NCBI RefSeq assembly: GCF_000016425.1
Contig: NC_009380.1
Span: forward strand, 1,988,144 to 2,052,143
Length of the DNA stretch: 64,000 nucleotides
Origin: Salinispora tropica CNB-440
GTDB taxonomy: Bacteria > Actinomycetota > Actinomycetes > Mycobacteriales > Micromonosporaceae
Direction of reading: 5' to 3'
Shown piece by piece: positions 41,762 to 48,828 of this stretch (position 1 is the stretch's first letter; the number at the start of each line of letters is the position of its first letter). A program made the translations under genes and the position numbers. The notes beneath the pieces are model-generated. The model had not been told where the DNA came from. It saw only the letters and a program-made list of their open reading frames with translations, and did not search any database.

Positions 41762-42027
41762 GCAAAGGATTGGGAAAGGCCGCCTACAAACCGGTCGGCA
41801 TTCTGCTGGGTTTCGCCGCCGGTGCCGCTGCGGGCGCCATCTTCGAGCAGGTGTGGAAGGTGGCGGGTGCTGGCGAGGCGCCGAACGCCACCGACGAGGA
41901 CCGCGGTTGGGGCGAGATCCTGGCCGCGGCGGCGTTGCAGGGGGCGATCTTCGCGGTCGTCCGGGCGGCCGTGGACCGGGGCGGGGCGGTGGGGCTGCGC
42001 CGGATGACGGGCAACTGGCCGAAGTGA
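41758..42027 (+). CDS. DUF4235 membrane protein
   Basis: The 89-residue protein fits DUF4235: KAAYKPVGILLGFAAGAAAGAIFEQVWK followed by an acidic DEDRGWGEILAAAALQGAIFAVVRAAVDRGG segment with a second helix. It has two transmembrane segments. The GTG start overlaps the DUF3618 stop. The conserved holin-X/DUF3618/DUF4235 order suggests that the three form a membrane assembly (inference). Confidence 0.88.
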   Translation: MSKGLGKAAYKPVGILLGFAAGAAAGAIFEQVWKVAGAGEAPNATDEDRGWGEILAAAALQGAIFAVVRAAVDRGGAVGLRRMTGNWPK

Positions 42028-42324
42028 CGACGGCTCGGTTTTGGGCTGGCGCTCGTCGAATTCAGGGCGGCATGCGGCCTTTCCGCCGGTTTGCGGGGGC
42101 CAGCCGGACCGATCTTTGGCATCCGACAGGTCACATGTCAGAGAATTTCGTCCGGTAGGCTGTGCAGAGTTTTTGCGTACGTGGTTTGCTGTTCCACGCT
42201 GTTGAAGAGATGGCGTGGGTTGAGAGAAGTCTCCTTCATCGGGGGCCGCCTCAGGCGCCGCTGCTCGAAAACGGCCAACCGGCCGCACGGCGTGCTCGGC
42301 CGCCAGTTTTAGAAGGAGATACAC
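42028..42324. other. Intergenic region and long 5' leader of the cold-shock gene
   Basis: About 297 nt without a coding gene. The central part is less GC-rich and includes TAGGCT at 42156-42161, a plausible actinobacterial -10; no good -35 was found. If used, it would give a leader of roughly 155 nt with GC-rich complementary stretches (GCCGCCTCAGGCGCC, CGGCCAACCGGCCG) that could fold, as expected for a temperature-responsive cspA leader. Confidence 0.35.
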
Positions 42325-42528
42325 ATGGCGCAGGGAACCGTGAAGTGGTTCAACGCTGACAAGGGCTTCGGCTTCATCACCGTCGACGGCGGGGGTGCTG
42401 ACGTGTTCGTCCACTTCTCGGCCATCCAGACCAGCGGCTACCGCACGCTGGAGGAGAACCAGCGGGTGGAGTTCGAGATCGCCCAGGGTCAGAAGGGTCC
42501 GCAGGCCGAGCAGGTCCGCCCCCTCTGA
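42325..42528 (+). CDS. cspA: Cold-shock protein, CspA family
   Basis: The 67-residue protein is a standard cold-shock domain with the RNP1 motif KGFGFI and RNP2 DVFVHFS, starting [11 protein letters not shown]. It binds single-stranded RNA/DNA and acts as an RNA chaperone. The ribosome-binding site, AGAAGGAGATACAC directly before the ATG, is unusually strong. A long leader precedes it and a clean terminator follows. Confidence 0.97.
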   Translation: MAQGTVKWFNADKGFGFITVDGGGADVFVHFSAIQTSGYRTLEENQRVEFEIAQGQKGPQAEQVRPL

Positions 42529-42589
42529 ACCACGCCGACCGGCGTACTGCCGGTCAATGGCTGATCCGGCTCGCCCGGATCGACGTGAA

Positions 42590-42626
42590 CCCCGCATCCC
42601 ACTCCGGGATGCGGGGTCTCGTCGTT
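42590..42626 (+). terminator. Rho-independent-type terminator after cspA
   Basis: An 11-bp perfect hairpin (CCCCGCATCCC and complement) with a 5-nt loop occupies 42590-42616 and is followed by TCTCGTCGTT. It also faces the convergent minus-strand membrane protein gene. Confidence 0.75.
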
Positions 42627-42644
42627 GTGGGGGTCCTGTGGGGC

Positions 42645-42884
42645 TCAGCGGCGGCGGGTGCGTAGGCCGAGCCAGAGCGCGACCAACCCGGCGAGCGCGA
42701 GCACCGGACCGGCGACCGCCCAGAGCCGTACTCCGGTCATCACACTGCCCTCGATGTATCCCAGCCCCTGTACCGTCCAGAGGGCTCCGAGCACCACGGC
42801 CAGTAGCCCGAGCGCGAGTGCCAGCCAGCCCCGTAGCACGACTTCCCGTTCCCGCCCGCCTGGGGCGTTCGTCCCGTTCACCAC
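42645..42884 (-). CDS. Small integral membrane protein
   Basis: The 79-residue protein contains two hydrophobic helices (GWLALALGLLAVVLGALWTV and LWAVAGPVLALAGLVALWLGL) separated by a short polar loop, ending in basic LRTRRR. No family is recognised. The start is ATG 42884 or GTG 42881, overlapping the end of the aldo/keto reductase gene, so the two are coupled. It converges on the cspA terminator. Confidence 0.65.
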   Translation of the reverse strand: MVNGTNAPGGREREVVLRGWLALALGLLAVVLGALWTVQGLGYIEGSVMTGVRLWAVAGPVLALAGLVALWLGLRTRRR

Positions 42885-43861
42885 CGGTCGTGGACCTGCG
42901 GCCGAACCAGGTCGTCGTACACGTCGGCGACGACAGCACCTTCCTGGTCGGAGAGGCTCCGCTGGCTGGCTGTCTCGGCATTCGTCCGGGCCTGGGTCAC
43001 GTCCCGGGCACCGGGGATCACCACCGTCATCCCGGGCTGGTCGATGACCCAGCGCAGCGCGAACTGCGCCATCGTCCGCTCCGTGCCGACCAGCGGCGCG
43101 AGCCGGCGGACAGCGGCCAGGCCGCGGGTGAGGTCGACGCCGGCGAAGGTTTCACCGACGTCGAACGCCTCGCCCCGCCGGTTGTAGGTGCGGTGGTCGT
43201 TCGGGGCAAAGGTGGTGTGTTCGTCGTATCGGCCGGAGAGTAACCCACTGGCCAGCGGTACCCGGGCGATGATGCCGACGCCGGCCTCGGCGGCAGCCGG
43301 TAGGACCCGCTCCAGGGGCTTGTGGCGCAGCGCGTTGAGGATGATCTGGACGCTGGCCACTCCGGGCCGAGCGATTGCGGTGAGCGCCTCCGCGCAGGTC
43401 TCCACACTCACGCCGTATCCAGCGATCCGTTCCTCGGCGACCAGGGTGTCGAGGGCCTCGAAGACCGCGTCGTCGGCGAAGACCGGTGTCGGTGGGCAGT
43501 GCAGTTGCACCAGGTCGAGGATGTCGACCCCGAGGTTCCTCCGGGACCGGTCGGTCCACTCTCGGAGGTGGGCGAGGGTGTACGCCTCGGGCCGCTGCTC
43601 CACCCGTCGGCCCGTCTTCGTCGCGACGGTGAGGTCGGCGTCGGGCCGGGTGCGCAGGAACCGGCCGATCAACGTCTCGCTGCGCCCGTCGCCGTAGACA
43701 TCGGCGGTGTCGAGGAAGGAGACCCCGGAGTCGACGGCGGCGGCGAGGACGCTCAGGGCGGCCTCCTCGCTGACGGTGCCCCAGTCGGCTCCGAGCTGCC
43801 AGGTGCCGAGGCCAACCACGCCGACGGCACGGTTCAGCCTGGGAAAGGTGCGCTGCTCCAT
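42878..43861 (-). CDS. Aldo/keto reductase
   Basis: The 327-residue enzyme has the AKR TIM-barrel motifs: GLGTWQLGADWG at the N-terminus, FLDTADVYGDGRSE with the catalytic Asp and Tyr, TKTGRR for the active Lys, DLVQLHCPP for the His and MTVVIPGARD near the end for cofactor binding. It reduces a carbonyl using NADPH; the substrate is unknown. It is divergent from the tam-like gene across 82 nt and has TAGGCT 6 nt before its ATG. It overlaps the small membrane gene downstream. Confidence 0.9.
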   Translation of the reverse strand: MEQRTFPRLNRAVGVVGLGTWQLGADWGTVSEEAALSVLAAAVDSGVSFLDTADVYGDGRSETLIGRFLRTRPDADLTVATKTGRRVEQRPEAYTLAHLREWTDRSRRNLGVDILDLVQLHCPPTPVFADDAVFEALDTLVAEERIAGYGVSVETCAEALTAIARPGVASVQIILNALRHKPLERVLPAAAEAGVGIIARVPLASGLLSGRYDEHTTFAPNDHRTYNRRGEAFDVGETFAGVDLTRGLAAVRRLAPLVGTERTMAQFALRWVIDQPGMTVVIPGARDVTQARTNAETASQRSLSDQEGAVVADVYDDLVRPQVHDRW

Positions 43862-43867
43862 GAGGTG

Positions 43868-43873
43868 AGCCTA
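43868..43873 (-). promoter_or_regulatory. -10 element for the aldo/keto reductase gene
   Basis: On the minus strand TAGGCT lies 6 nt before the ATG at 43861, consistent with leaderless transcription. Confidence 0.55.
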
Positions 43874-43884
43874 ATGATTCAGGC

Positions 43885-43930
43885 TTGTCCAGACTCACGG
43901 TGGGCCTTAATCTAACAAGACGTACGTACG
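43885..43930 (+). promoter_or_regulatory. Promoter and palindromic operator candidate for the tam-add operon
   Basis: TTGTCC (43885-43890), a 17-nt spacer and TAATCT (43908-43913) make a good sigma-70-type promoter. The palindrome CGTACGTACG (43921-43930) follows immediately, at about +1 to +10, where a repressor would block initiation. The region is shared with the divergent aldo/keto reductase promoter. Confidence 0.55.
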
Positions 43931-43943
43931 GTTTGGGGGCGTC

Positions 43944-44741
43944 ATGTGGGATCCGATGACATATCTGCGCTACGGCGACGAACGGGCCCGGCCGTTCCAT
44001 GACCTGCTTGCCCGGGTGCCGACCGTCCGGCCCCGGGCGGTGGTTGACCTCGGCTGTGGGCCCGGCACGTTGACCGCCCTCCTCGCCGAACGCTGGCCCG
44101 GCAGCCGGATCACCGGCCTCGACGCCGCACCGGAGATGATCGACCGGGCCGCCAGGCTGGACAGCCCGGTGGAGTTCGCCGTCGCCGATGTCCACCACTG
44201 GCGCCCGGGCCGAGACCAGGACGTCGTCATCAGCAACGCCGTGCTCCAGTGGGTACCCGACCACCGGGCCCTGCTCACCCGCTGGGCTCGCGAGCTGCCC
44301 GCTGGCGCCGTCATCGCGGTGCAGGTGCCGGGTAACTTCGACGCGCCGTCGCACCGGGCACTGCGGACGGTGGCCAACCGTCCTGCCTGGCGCACGCTGC
44401 TCGGCCCGCTGCTCCGCGAGGCACCCGTGGACGACTCGGTCGGCTACGCCCGACTGTTGGCCACCGAGGGCTGCACGGTGGACGCCTGGGAGACTAGCTA
44501 CGTGCACCTGCTTCCGGCTCCGGCCGACGCTGACCATCCGGTGCTGCGTTGGATGGAGGGGACCGCGCTGCGTCCGGTGCGCGCCACGCTCGACGCCGCC
44601 AGCTGGGCCGACTTTCGGGTGGAACTGGGCGTACGGCTCGCCGAGGCGTACCCGGTGCAGCAGGGCCAGGTGTGCTTTCCGTTCCGCCGCGTCTTTTTCG
44701 TTGCCCGTACCGCCGCCGCCCGCGGAGAGGAGAACCTGTGA
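43944..44741 (+). CDS. tam: Trans-aconitate 2-methyltransferase-like enzyme
   Basis: The 265-residue SAM-dependent methyltransferase begins MWDPMTYLRYGDERARPF, as Tam proteins do. It has the SAM motif VVDLGCGPGTLTALLAERWP, DAAPEMIDRA for the ribose contact, and SNAVLQWVPDH. Tam methylates trans-aconitate, a damaging by-product of aconitase, to its monomethyl ester. No aconitase gene is adjacent, so other substrates are possible. GGGGG precedes the ATG weakly. The stop overlaps the deaminase GTG start. Confidence 0.88.
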   Translation: MWDPMTYLRYGDERARPFHDLLARVPTVRPRAVVDLGCGPGTLTALLAERWPGSRITGLDAAPEMIDRAARLDSPVEFAVADVHHWRPGRDQDVVISNAVLQWVPDHRALLTRWARELPAGAVIAVQVPGNFDAPSHRALRTVANRPAWRTLLGPLLREAPVDDSVGYARLLATEGCTVDAWETSYVHLLPAPADADHPVLRWMEGTALRPVRATLDAASWADFRVELGVRLAEAYPVQQGQVCFPFRRVFFVARTAAARGEENL

Positions 44742-45760
44742 CTGACCTGTCCACCTTCGTCGCCGGACTACCCAAGGCAGAGCTGCACGTGCACCACGTC
44801 GGCTCCGCCTCGCCCCGGATCGTCGCCGAGTTGGCCGCCCGGCACGAGGGGCGTAGCCCGGTCCCGGCCGACCCGGCCGCCCTCGCCGACTACTTTGCCT
44901 TCCGCGACTTCGCGCACTTCGTCGAGGTCTACCTGAGCGTGGTGGACCTGATCCGGGACCAGGAGGACGTCTGGCTCCTCACCCACGAGGTGGCCCGGGA
45001 ACTGGCCCGCCAGCAGGTCCGCTACGCGGAGCTGACGGTCACCCCGTACTCGCACGTGCACCGTGGCATTCCCGCGCCGGCGTTCTGCGAGGCGATCGAG
45101 GACGCTCGCAAACGGGCGGCCGCCGACTTCGGTATCGAGCTGCGCTGGTGCTTCGACATCCCCGGTGAAGCCGGCCTGCCGGCCGCCGAGGAGACCCTGC
45201 GGATCAGCCTGGACGAGCGCCCCGACGGCCTGATCAGCTTCGGGCTGGGTGGCCCGGAGATCGGTGTGCCCCGACCCCAGTTCAAGCCGTACTTCGACCA
45301 GGCGCGGGCGGCCGGCCTTCGGTCGGCGCCGCACGCCGGGGAGACCACCGGGGCGCAGACCGTCTGGGACGCGCTGCGTGACCTGGGCGCCGAACGAATC
45401 GGACACGGCATCGCCGCCGTCGAGGACCCCGAACTGCTCGAGTTCCTGGCTGAGCGGCAGATCGCCCTGGAGGTGTGTCCGACCTCCAACGTCCGCACCC
45501 GCGCGGTGCCTCGGATCGAGGAGCACCCGTTGCCCCGGTTGGTCGGTGCCGGGCTGTTGGTCACGATCAACTCCGATGATCCGCCGATGTTCGGCACCAC
45601 CCTCAACGACGAGTACGCGGTGGCTGCCCGGCTGCTCGGCCTCGGTCCGCAGGGCGTCGTCGCGCTGGCCCACAACGCGGTGAGCGCGTCGTTCCTCGAT
45701 CCTGCGAGCAAGCAACGGATCGCTGGGGAGATCGACGCCTACCTGGCGCGCGCGTCCTGA
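44738..45760 (+). CDS. add: Adenosine deaminase family protein
   Basis: The 340-residue metal-dependent hydrolase has KAELHVHHVGSAS with the HxH zinc ligands, HAGET with the catalytic Glu partner, IGHGIAAV, and TINSDDPPMFGT with the final Asp. It deaminates adenosine or a close analogue to inosine. The HVHHVGSAS variant is typical of one actinobacterial subgroup, and an aminofutalosine-type substrate is a less likely alternative. The GTG start has GGAGAGGAG upstream and overlaps the methyltransferase stop, so both share the operator-controlled promoter. Confidence 0.88.
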   Translation: MTDLSTFVAGLPKAELHVHHVGSASPRIVAELAARHEGRSPVPADPAALADYFAFRDFAHFVEVYLSVVDLIRDQEDVWLLTHEVARELARQQVRYAELTVTPYSHVHRGIPAPAFCEAIEDARKRAAADFGIELRWCFDIPGEAGLPAAEETLRISLDERPDGLISFGLGGPEIGVPRPQFKPYFDQARAAGLRSAPHAGETTGAQTVWDALRDLGAERIGHGIAAVEDPELLEFLAERQIALEVCPTSNVRTRAVPRIEEHPLPRLVGAGLLVTINSDDPPMFGTTLNDEYAVAARLLGLGPQGVVALAHNAVSASFLDPASKQRIAGEIDAYLARAS

Positions 45761-45766
45761 CATGGG

Positions 45767-45813
45767 GTGCGCGCGGCGGGAGGAGGGGGGGAACGGGTTC
45801 CCGCCGCGCGCAC
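45767..45813 (+). terminator. Strong hairpin after the deaminase gene
   Basis: A 14-bp perfect inverted repeat (GTGCGCGCGGCGGG and complement) encloses a 19-nt purine-rich loop, starting 7 nt beyond the stop. No U-tract follows. Confidence 0.7.
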
Positions 45814-45906
45814 GGCTCCACCGGCCGGGGCTGCGCTGGGCGGCGGGCCGGTGAAATGGTGGGTCGCCCCCGATCCTGGCAGACCGGGGCTGGCGCAGCG
45901 CCGGCG

Positions 45907-45922
45907 TTAAGCCGGATCTAAG
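45907..45922. promoter_or_regulatory. TTAAG-N6-CTAAG direct repeat
   Basis: TTAAG (45907-45911) and CTAAG (45918-45922) repeat at an 11-bp period just past the histidine kinase stop codon. Direct repeats at this period are typical of OmpR/PhoB-type regulator sites. An AAGGAG and GTG follow on the plus strand, but the ORF there is antisense to the kinase. Significance is uncertain. Confidence 0.3.
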
Positions 45923-45954
45923 GAGAACTTACGCGTGGGCACAGCTCGGTCAGT

Positions 45955-47061
45955 TCAGCGATCAGCCGGGCGGTACCAGTTCCAGCGCCGGCGGCTGCCG
46001 GCTTGGTCGCGGGCCTCGCGGGCCATTCGGCCTACCAGACCGAACCGGCTGACCTGCCGCGGTGTCGCCTCCGGGTCGGCCAGCAGCATCACCACGCTCG
46101 CCCCGCCCAGTCGGGCCCGGTCGATGCTGACCGAACCGTTGGCCTGCACCGCGACCCGCTTCGCGATATCCAGGCCGAGCCCGGTCGAGCCACGGTCGCT
46201 GGCACCCCGGCGCAGTGCCCGGTCCGGGTCCGCGACGCCCGGCCCGGCATCGTCGATGCGGATGGCGACGTATCCGTCCCGCCGGGAGACCGCTACCTCG
46301 AACGCCGTTCCCTGGGACGTGTAACGGAACACATTGCCGATCACCGCGTCCAGTGCGGCGGCCAGCTCCGCGCGCGGCACCGGCACCGGGATGCGCAGCT
46401 GCGCCCCGGTGACCCGGTACGGCCGGTTCTGGTCGCCGGCCAGCGCGGACCAGAACCTCATCCGTGTCCGGACCACCTCGCTGGCATCGCAGCTACCCGG
46501 TGCGGTCTCCTGGGTGGCCGCCTTACGGGTGGTCTTGATCAACTGGTCGACCTCGCCCTCCAGCGTGGCGATTGCCTGTCGGATCCGCCGGATTCCACGC
46601 CGACGATCCAGCTCTGCCTCGCTGAAGGTTCCGATGCTGGTGTCGTCCGGGTCCAGCGCCTCGGCGTCCAGCCGAAGCGCGGTCAGCGGGGTTCGTAGTC
46701 GGTGGGACAGGTCGGCCACCAGTTCCCGCTCGTCCGCGCGGGTGGCGACGAGGTGCTCGGCCATCCGGTTGAACGCGTACCCGGCCTCGACCAACTCTCG
46801 TGGACCGCTCGGCTCCACCCGGACGTTGAGGTCGCCCGCGCCGAGGGCCAGCGCTCCCTGCGCCAGGTCCCGGGCCGCGGACACCGTGCGGGTCGCCACA
46901 CGATCAACCACCAGCACCGCTGCGGCGACCAGCGCCGCCGCCACGCCGACCGGAAGCCACCACGGGCTCCCGTCGCCGAAACCGGTGGCGGGCAGCGCCA
47001 GAAATGTGAGGGCCGTGAGCGTGCACACACCCGCCACGGTCAGGGCCAGCGACCACCTCAG
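45955..47061 (-). CDS. Two-component sensor histidine kinase
   Basis: The kinase has a short N-terminal membrane region (two helices, SLALTVAGVCTLTALTFLAL and WWLPVGVAAALVAAAVLVV), a HAMP-like segment, the H-box ELVADLSHRLRTPLTALRLD and an HATPase domain with a RIDDAGPGV G1 motif and GLGLDIAKR. It should phosphorylate the upstream-encoded response regulator. The start is unresolved: no ATG, GTG or TTG occurs between 47202 and the end of the regulator gene, but CTG at 47061 overlaps the regulator stop exactly as CTGA. An ATG at 47202 would overlap the regulator by 145 nt. Confidence 0.88.
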   Translation of the reverse strand: MRWSLALTVAGVCTLTALTFLALPATGFGDGSPWWLPVGVAAALVAAAVLVVDRVATRTVSAARDLAQGALALGAGDLNVRVEPSGPRELVEAGYAFNRMAEHLVATRADERELVADLSHRLRTPLTALRLDAEALDPDDTSIGTFSEAELDRRRGIRRIRQAIATLEGEVDQLIKTTRKAATQETAPGSCDASEVVRTRMRFWSALAGDQNRPYRVTGAQLRIPVPVPRAELAAALDAVIGNVFRYTSQGTAFEVAVSRRDGYVAIRIDDAGPGVADPDRALRRGASDRGSTGLGLDIAKRVAVQANGSVSIDRARLGGASVVMLLADPEATPRQVSRFGLVGRMAREARDQAGSRRRWNWYRPADR

Positions 47062-47747
47062 CCGGGCGCTACCAGTCGGAGGCCCACCCCCCGCACGGTG
47101 CGCAGGTAGCGCGGCTTCGCCGCGGTCTCGCCCATTTTGCGACGTAGCCAGTAGAGGTGAACGTCGATGGTCTGGTCCTCGCCGACCGACGGTTGTCGCC
47201 ATACCTCCTCCAAGAGTTCCCGGCGCGACACTACCCGGCCCGGTCGCGCGGCCAGGTACGCCAGCAGGTCGAACTCCTTACGGGTCAGTGCCAACGGCTC
47301 CCCGTCCAGTTCGGCACTGCGTTCGCCGACATCGATGCGCAGCCCGCCGACCTCGTGAACGGCGGGCTGGACTGTCCGACTGGCCCGTCCGACCCGCCGC
47401 AGCACGGTCGTGATCCGGGCGTCCAGGTGCGCCCCGGTGAACGGCTTGACCATGTAGTCGTCGGCGCCGGCGCGCAGCAGCCGGACCACCGACTGTTCGT
47501 CGTCGCGCGCGGTGGCGATGATGATCGGGATGTCGGTGATACCCCGCAGCATCCGAAGGGCGTCGGAACCGTCGAGGTCGGGCAGGCCCAGGTCGAGCAC
47601 CACGAGGTCGGGTGTCTCCGCCGCCACCCGGCGCAGGGCCTCGAGCGCGGTGCCAACAGCGTGTACGGCGTGCCCCCGGCCGGTGAGGGAGCGCAGCATT
47701 GCGCCGCGGACGACGTGATCGTCTTCGACCAGGAGCACGTTGGCCAC
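47058..47747 (-). CDS. OmpR/PhoB-family response regulator
   Basis: The 229-residue regulator has a receiver domain (VLLVEDDHVVRGAM, phospho-acceptor Asp in LVVLDLGLPDLDG, conserved Thr/Ser in IIATARDDE and Lys in MVKPF) and a winged-helix output domain (LTRKEFDLLAYLAARPGRVVS, TVRGVGLRL). The GTG start has TACCGT 6 nt upstream and no Shine-Dalgarno, so the message is probably leaderless. It is followed by the cognate kinase, overlapping by 4 nt, and it is divergent from the ADP-ribosylglycohydrolase gene. Confidence 0.95.
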   Translation of the reverse strand: MANVLLVEDDHVVRGAMLRSLTGRGHAVHAVGTALEALRRVAAETPDLVVLDLGLPDLDGSDALRMLRGITDIPIIIATARDDEQSVVRLLRAGADDYMVKPFTGAHLDARITTVLRRVGRASRTVQPAVHEVGGLRIDVGERSAELDGEPLALTRKEFDLLAYLAARPGRVVSRRELLEEVWRQPSVGEDQTIDVHLYWLRRKMGETAAKPRYLRTVRGVGLRLVAPG

Positions 47748-47753
47748 TCCAAG

Positions 47754-47759
47754 ACGGTA
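47754..47759 (-). promoter_or_regulatory. -10 element for the two-component operon
   Basis: On the minus strand TACCGT lies 6 nt before the GTG at 47747, consistent with a leaderless transcript. Confidence 0.5.
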
Positions 47760-47820
47760 CTCGGTACGGCAAGCTGGTCGCGTTGCGGCATCGCGGCGAA
47801 AGCGGCAAGCTGGTACAACG

Positions 47821-48741
47821 ATGTCCTTCACCCTCTTCGCCGACACGAGGCTCGCGCTCGCCCGGGACGCGTTGGCCGGGCTGTCGGTCGGTGACGCCCT
47901 CGGCTCCCAGTTCTTCGTCCCCGGTCGCCAGCCGGCCGACCTGGCCGCCGGCTGGCTCCCGCCGTCCCCGTGGGAGTGGACCGACGACACCGAGATGGCC
48001 TGCTCGATCGTCGCCGCGCTCGGCGAGACCGGGTGGATCGACCGGGACGCGCTCGCCCTGGCCTTCGCCGAGCGGTGCGAACCGTACCGGGGATACGGTC
48101 GGGGGGCGGTCGGCCTCCTACGGCTGATCCGCACCGGCACCCCATGGCCGGTGGCCGCGGCCTCCGCCTTCGCCGGGCAGGGCTCCTGCGGCAACGGCGC
48201 CGCGATGCGGGTCGGGCCGCTCGGGGCATACTTCGCTGACTCGAGCACCCGCGCGGCCGCCCAGGCCCGCGCCTCGGCCGAGGTGACCCACGCCCATCCG
48301 GAGGGCATCGCCGGTGCGGTGGCGGTGGCGGTGGCGGCGTCGCTGGCCGCCCGGGGCCGGCTGAACGGTCACCGCCCAGCGCCGGAGCGACTGCTCGCAG
48401 GGGTCGCTGCCGCGCTCGACCCAGCGACCGACGTGCACCGTGGGGTCTGTCGGGCCGCGGGTCTGCTCGGCCGTCCGCTGGGAACGGCGGTCGCCGAACT
48501 CGGCAACGGGTCCCGTGCTACCGCACCGGACACTGTCGCCTTCACCTGCTGGGTCGCCGCCGCTCACCTTGACGACTACCCGGCGGCCGTGCGGGCCTGC
48601 GTCGAGGCGGGCGGGGACATGGACACCACCACGGCGATCGTCGGCGCGATCGTCGCGGCCCACACCGGCGTCGGCACCCCGACCGGAGTGCCGACCGAGT
48701 GGGTGGACGCCCGCGAACCGCTGCCGGACTGGTTGCCCTGA
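47821..48741 (+). CDS. ADP-ribosylglycohydrolase family protein
   Basis: The 306-residue protein belongs to the DraG/ARH family. Metal-binding landmarks are GLSVGDALGSQF, WTDDTEMAC, QGSCGNGAAMR and the C-terminal GGDMDTTTAIVGA. It removes ADP-ribose from proteins or small molecules. No nitrogenase or ADP-ribosyltransferase gene is adjacent, so the target is unknown. The ATG has no clear ribosome-binding site; it is divergent from the response regulator gene with 73 nt between. Confidence 0.9.
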   Translation: MSFTLFADTRLALARDALAGLSVGDALGSQFFVPGRQPADLAAGWLPPSPWEWTDDTEMACSIVAALGETGWIDRDALALAFAERCEPYRGYGRGAVGLLRLIRTGTPWPVAAASAFAGQGSCGNGAAMRVGPLGAYFADSSTRAAAQARASAEVTHAHPEGIAGAVAVAVAASLAARGRLNGHRPAPERLLAGVAAALDPATDVHRGVCRAAGLLGRPLGTAVAELGNGSRATAPDTVAFTCWVAAAHLDDYPAAVRACVEAGGDMDTTTAIVGAIVAAHTGVGTPTGVPTEWVDAREPLPDWLP

Positions 48742-48828
48742 GAGCCGGTGGCCCGGCCGCGGCGGGTGCGCGGCGGGTCGACCGATAGCATCGGCAGCGA
48801 GTCGTACCGTCTGCCATGAGGAGTCACC

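Noticed and set aside
45935..46324. Plus-strand ORF with AAGGAG eleven nucleotides before GTG
   Set aside because: It lies entirely antisense to the histidine kinase and encodes Arg/Ser/Pro-rich sequence without a domain. Only the ribosome-binding-site-like sequence is suggestive.
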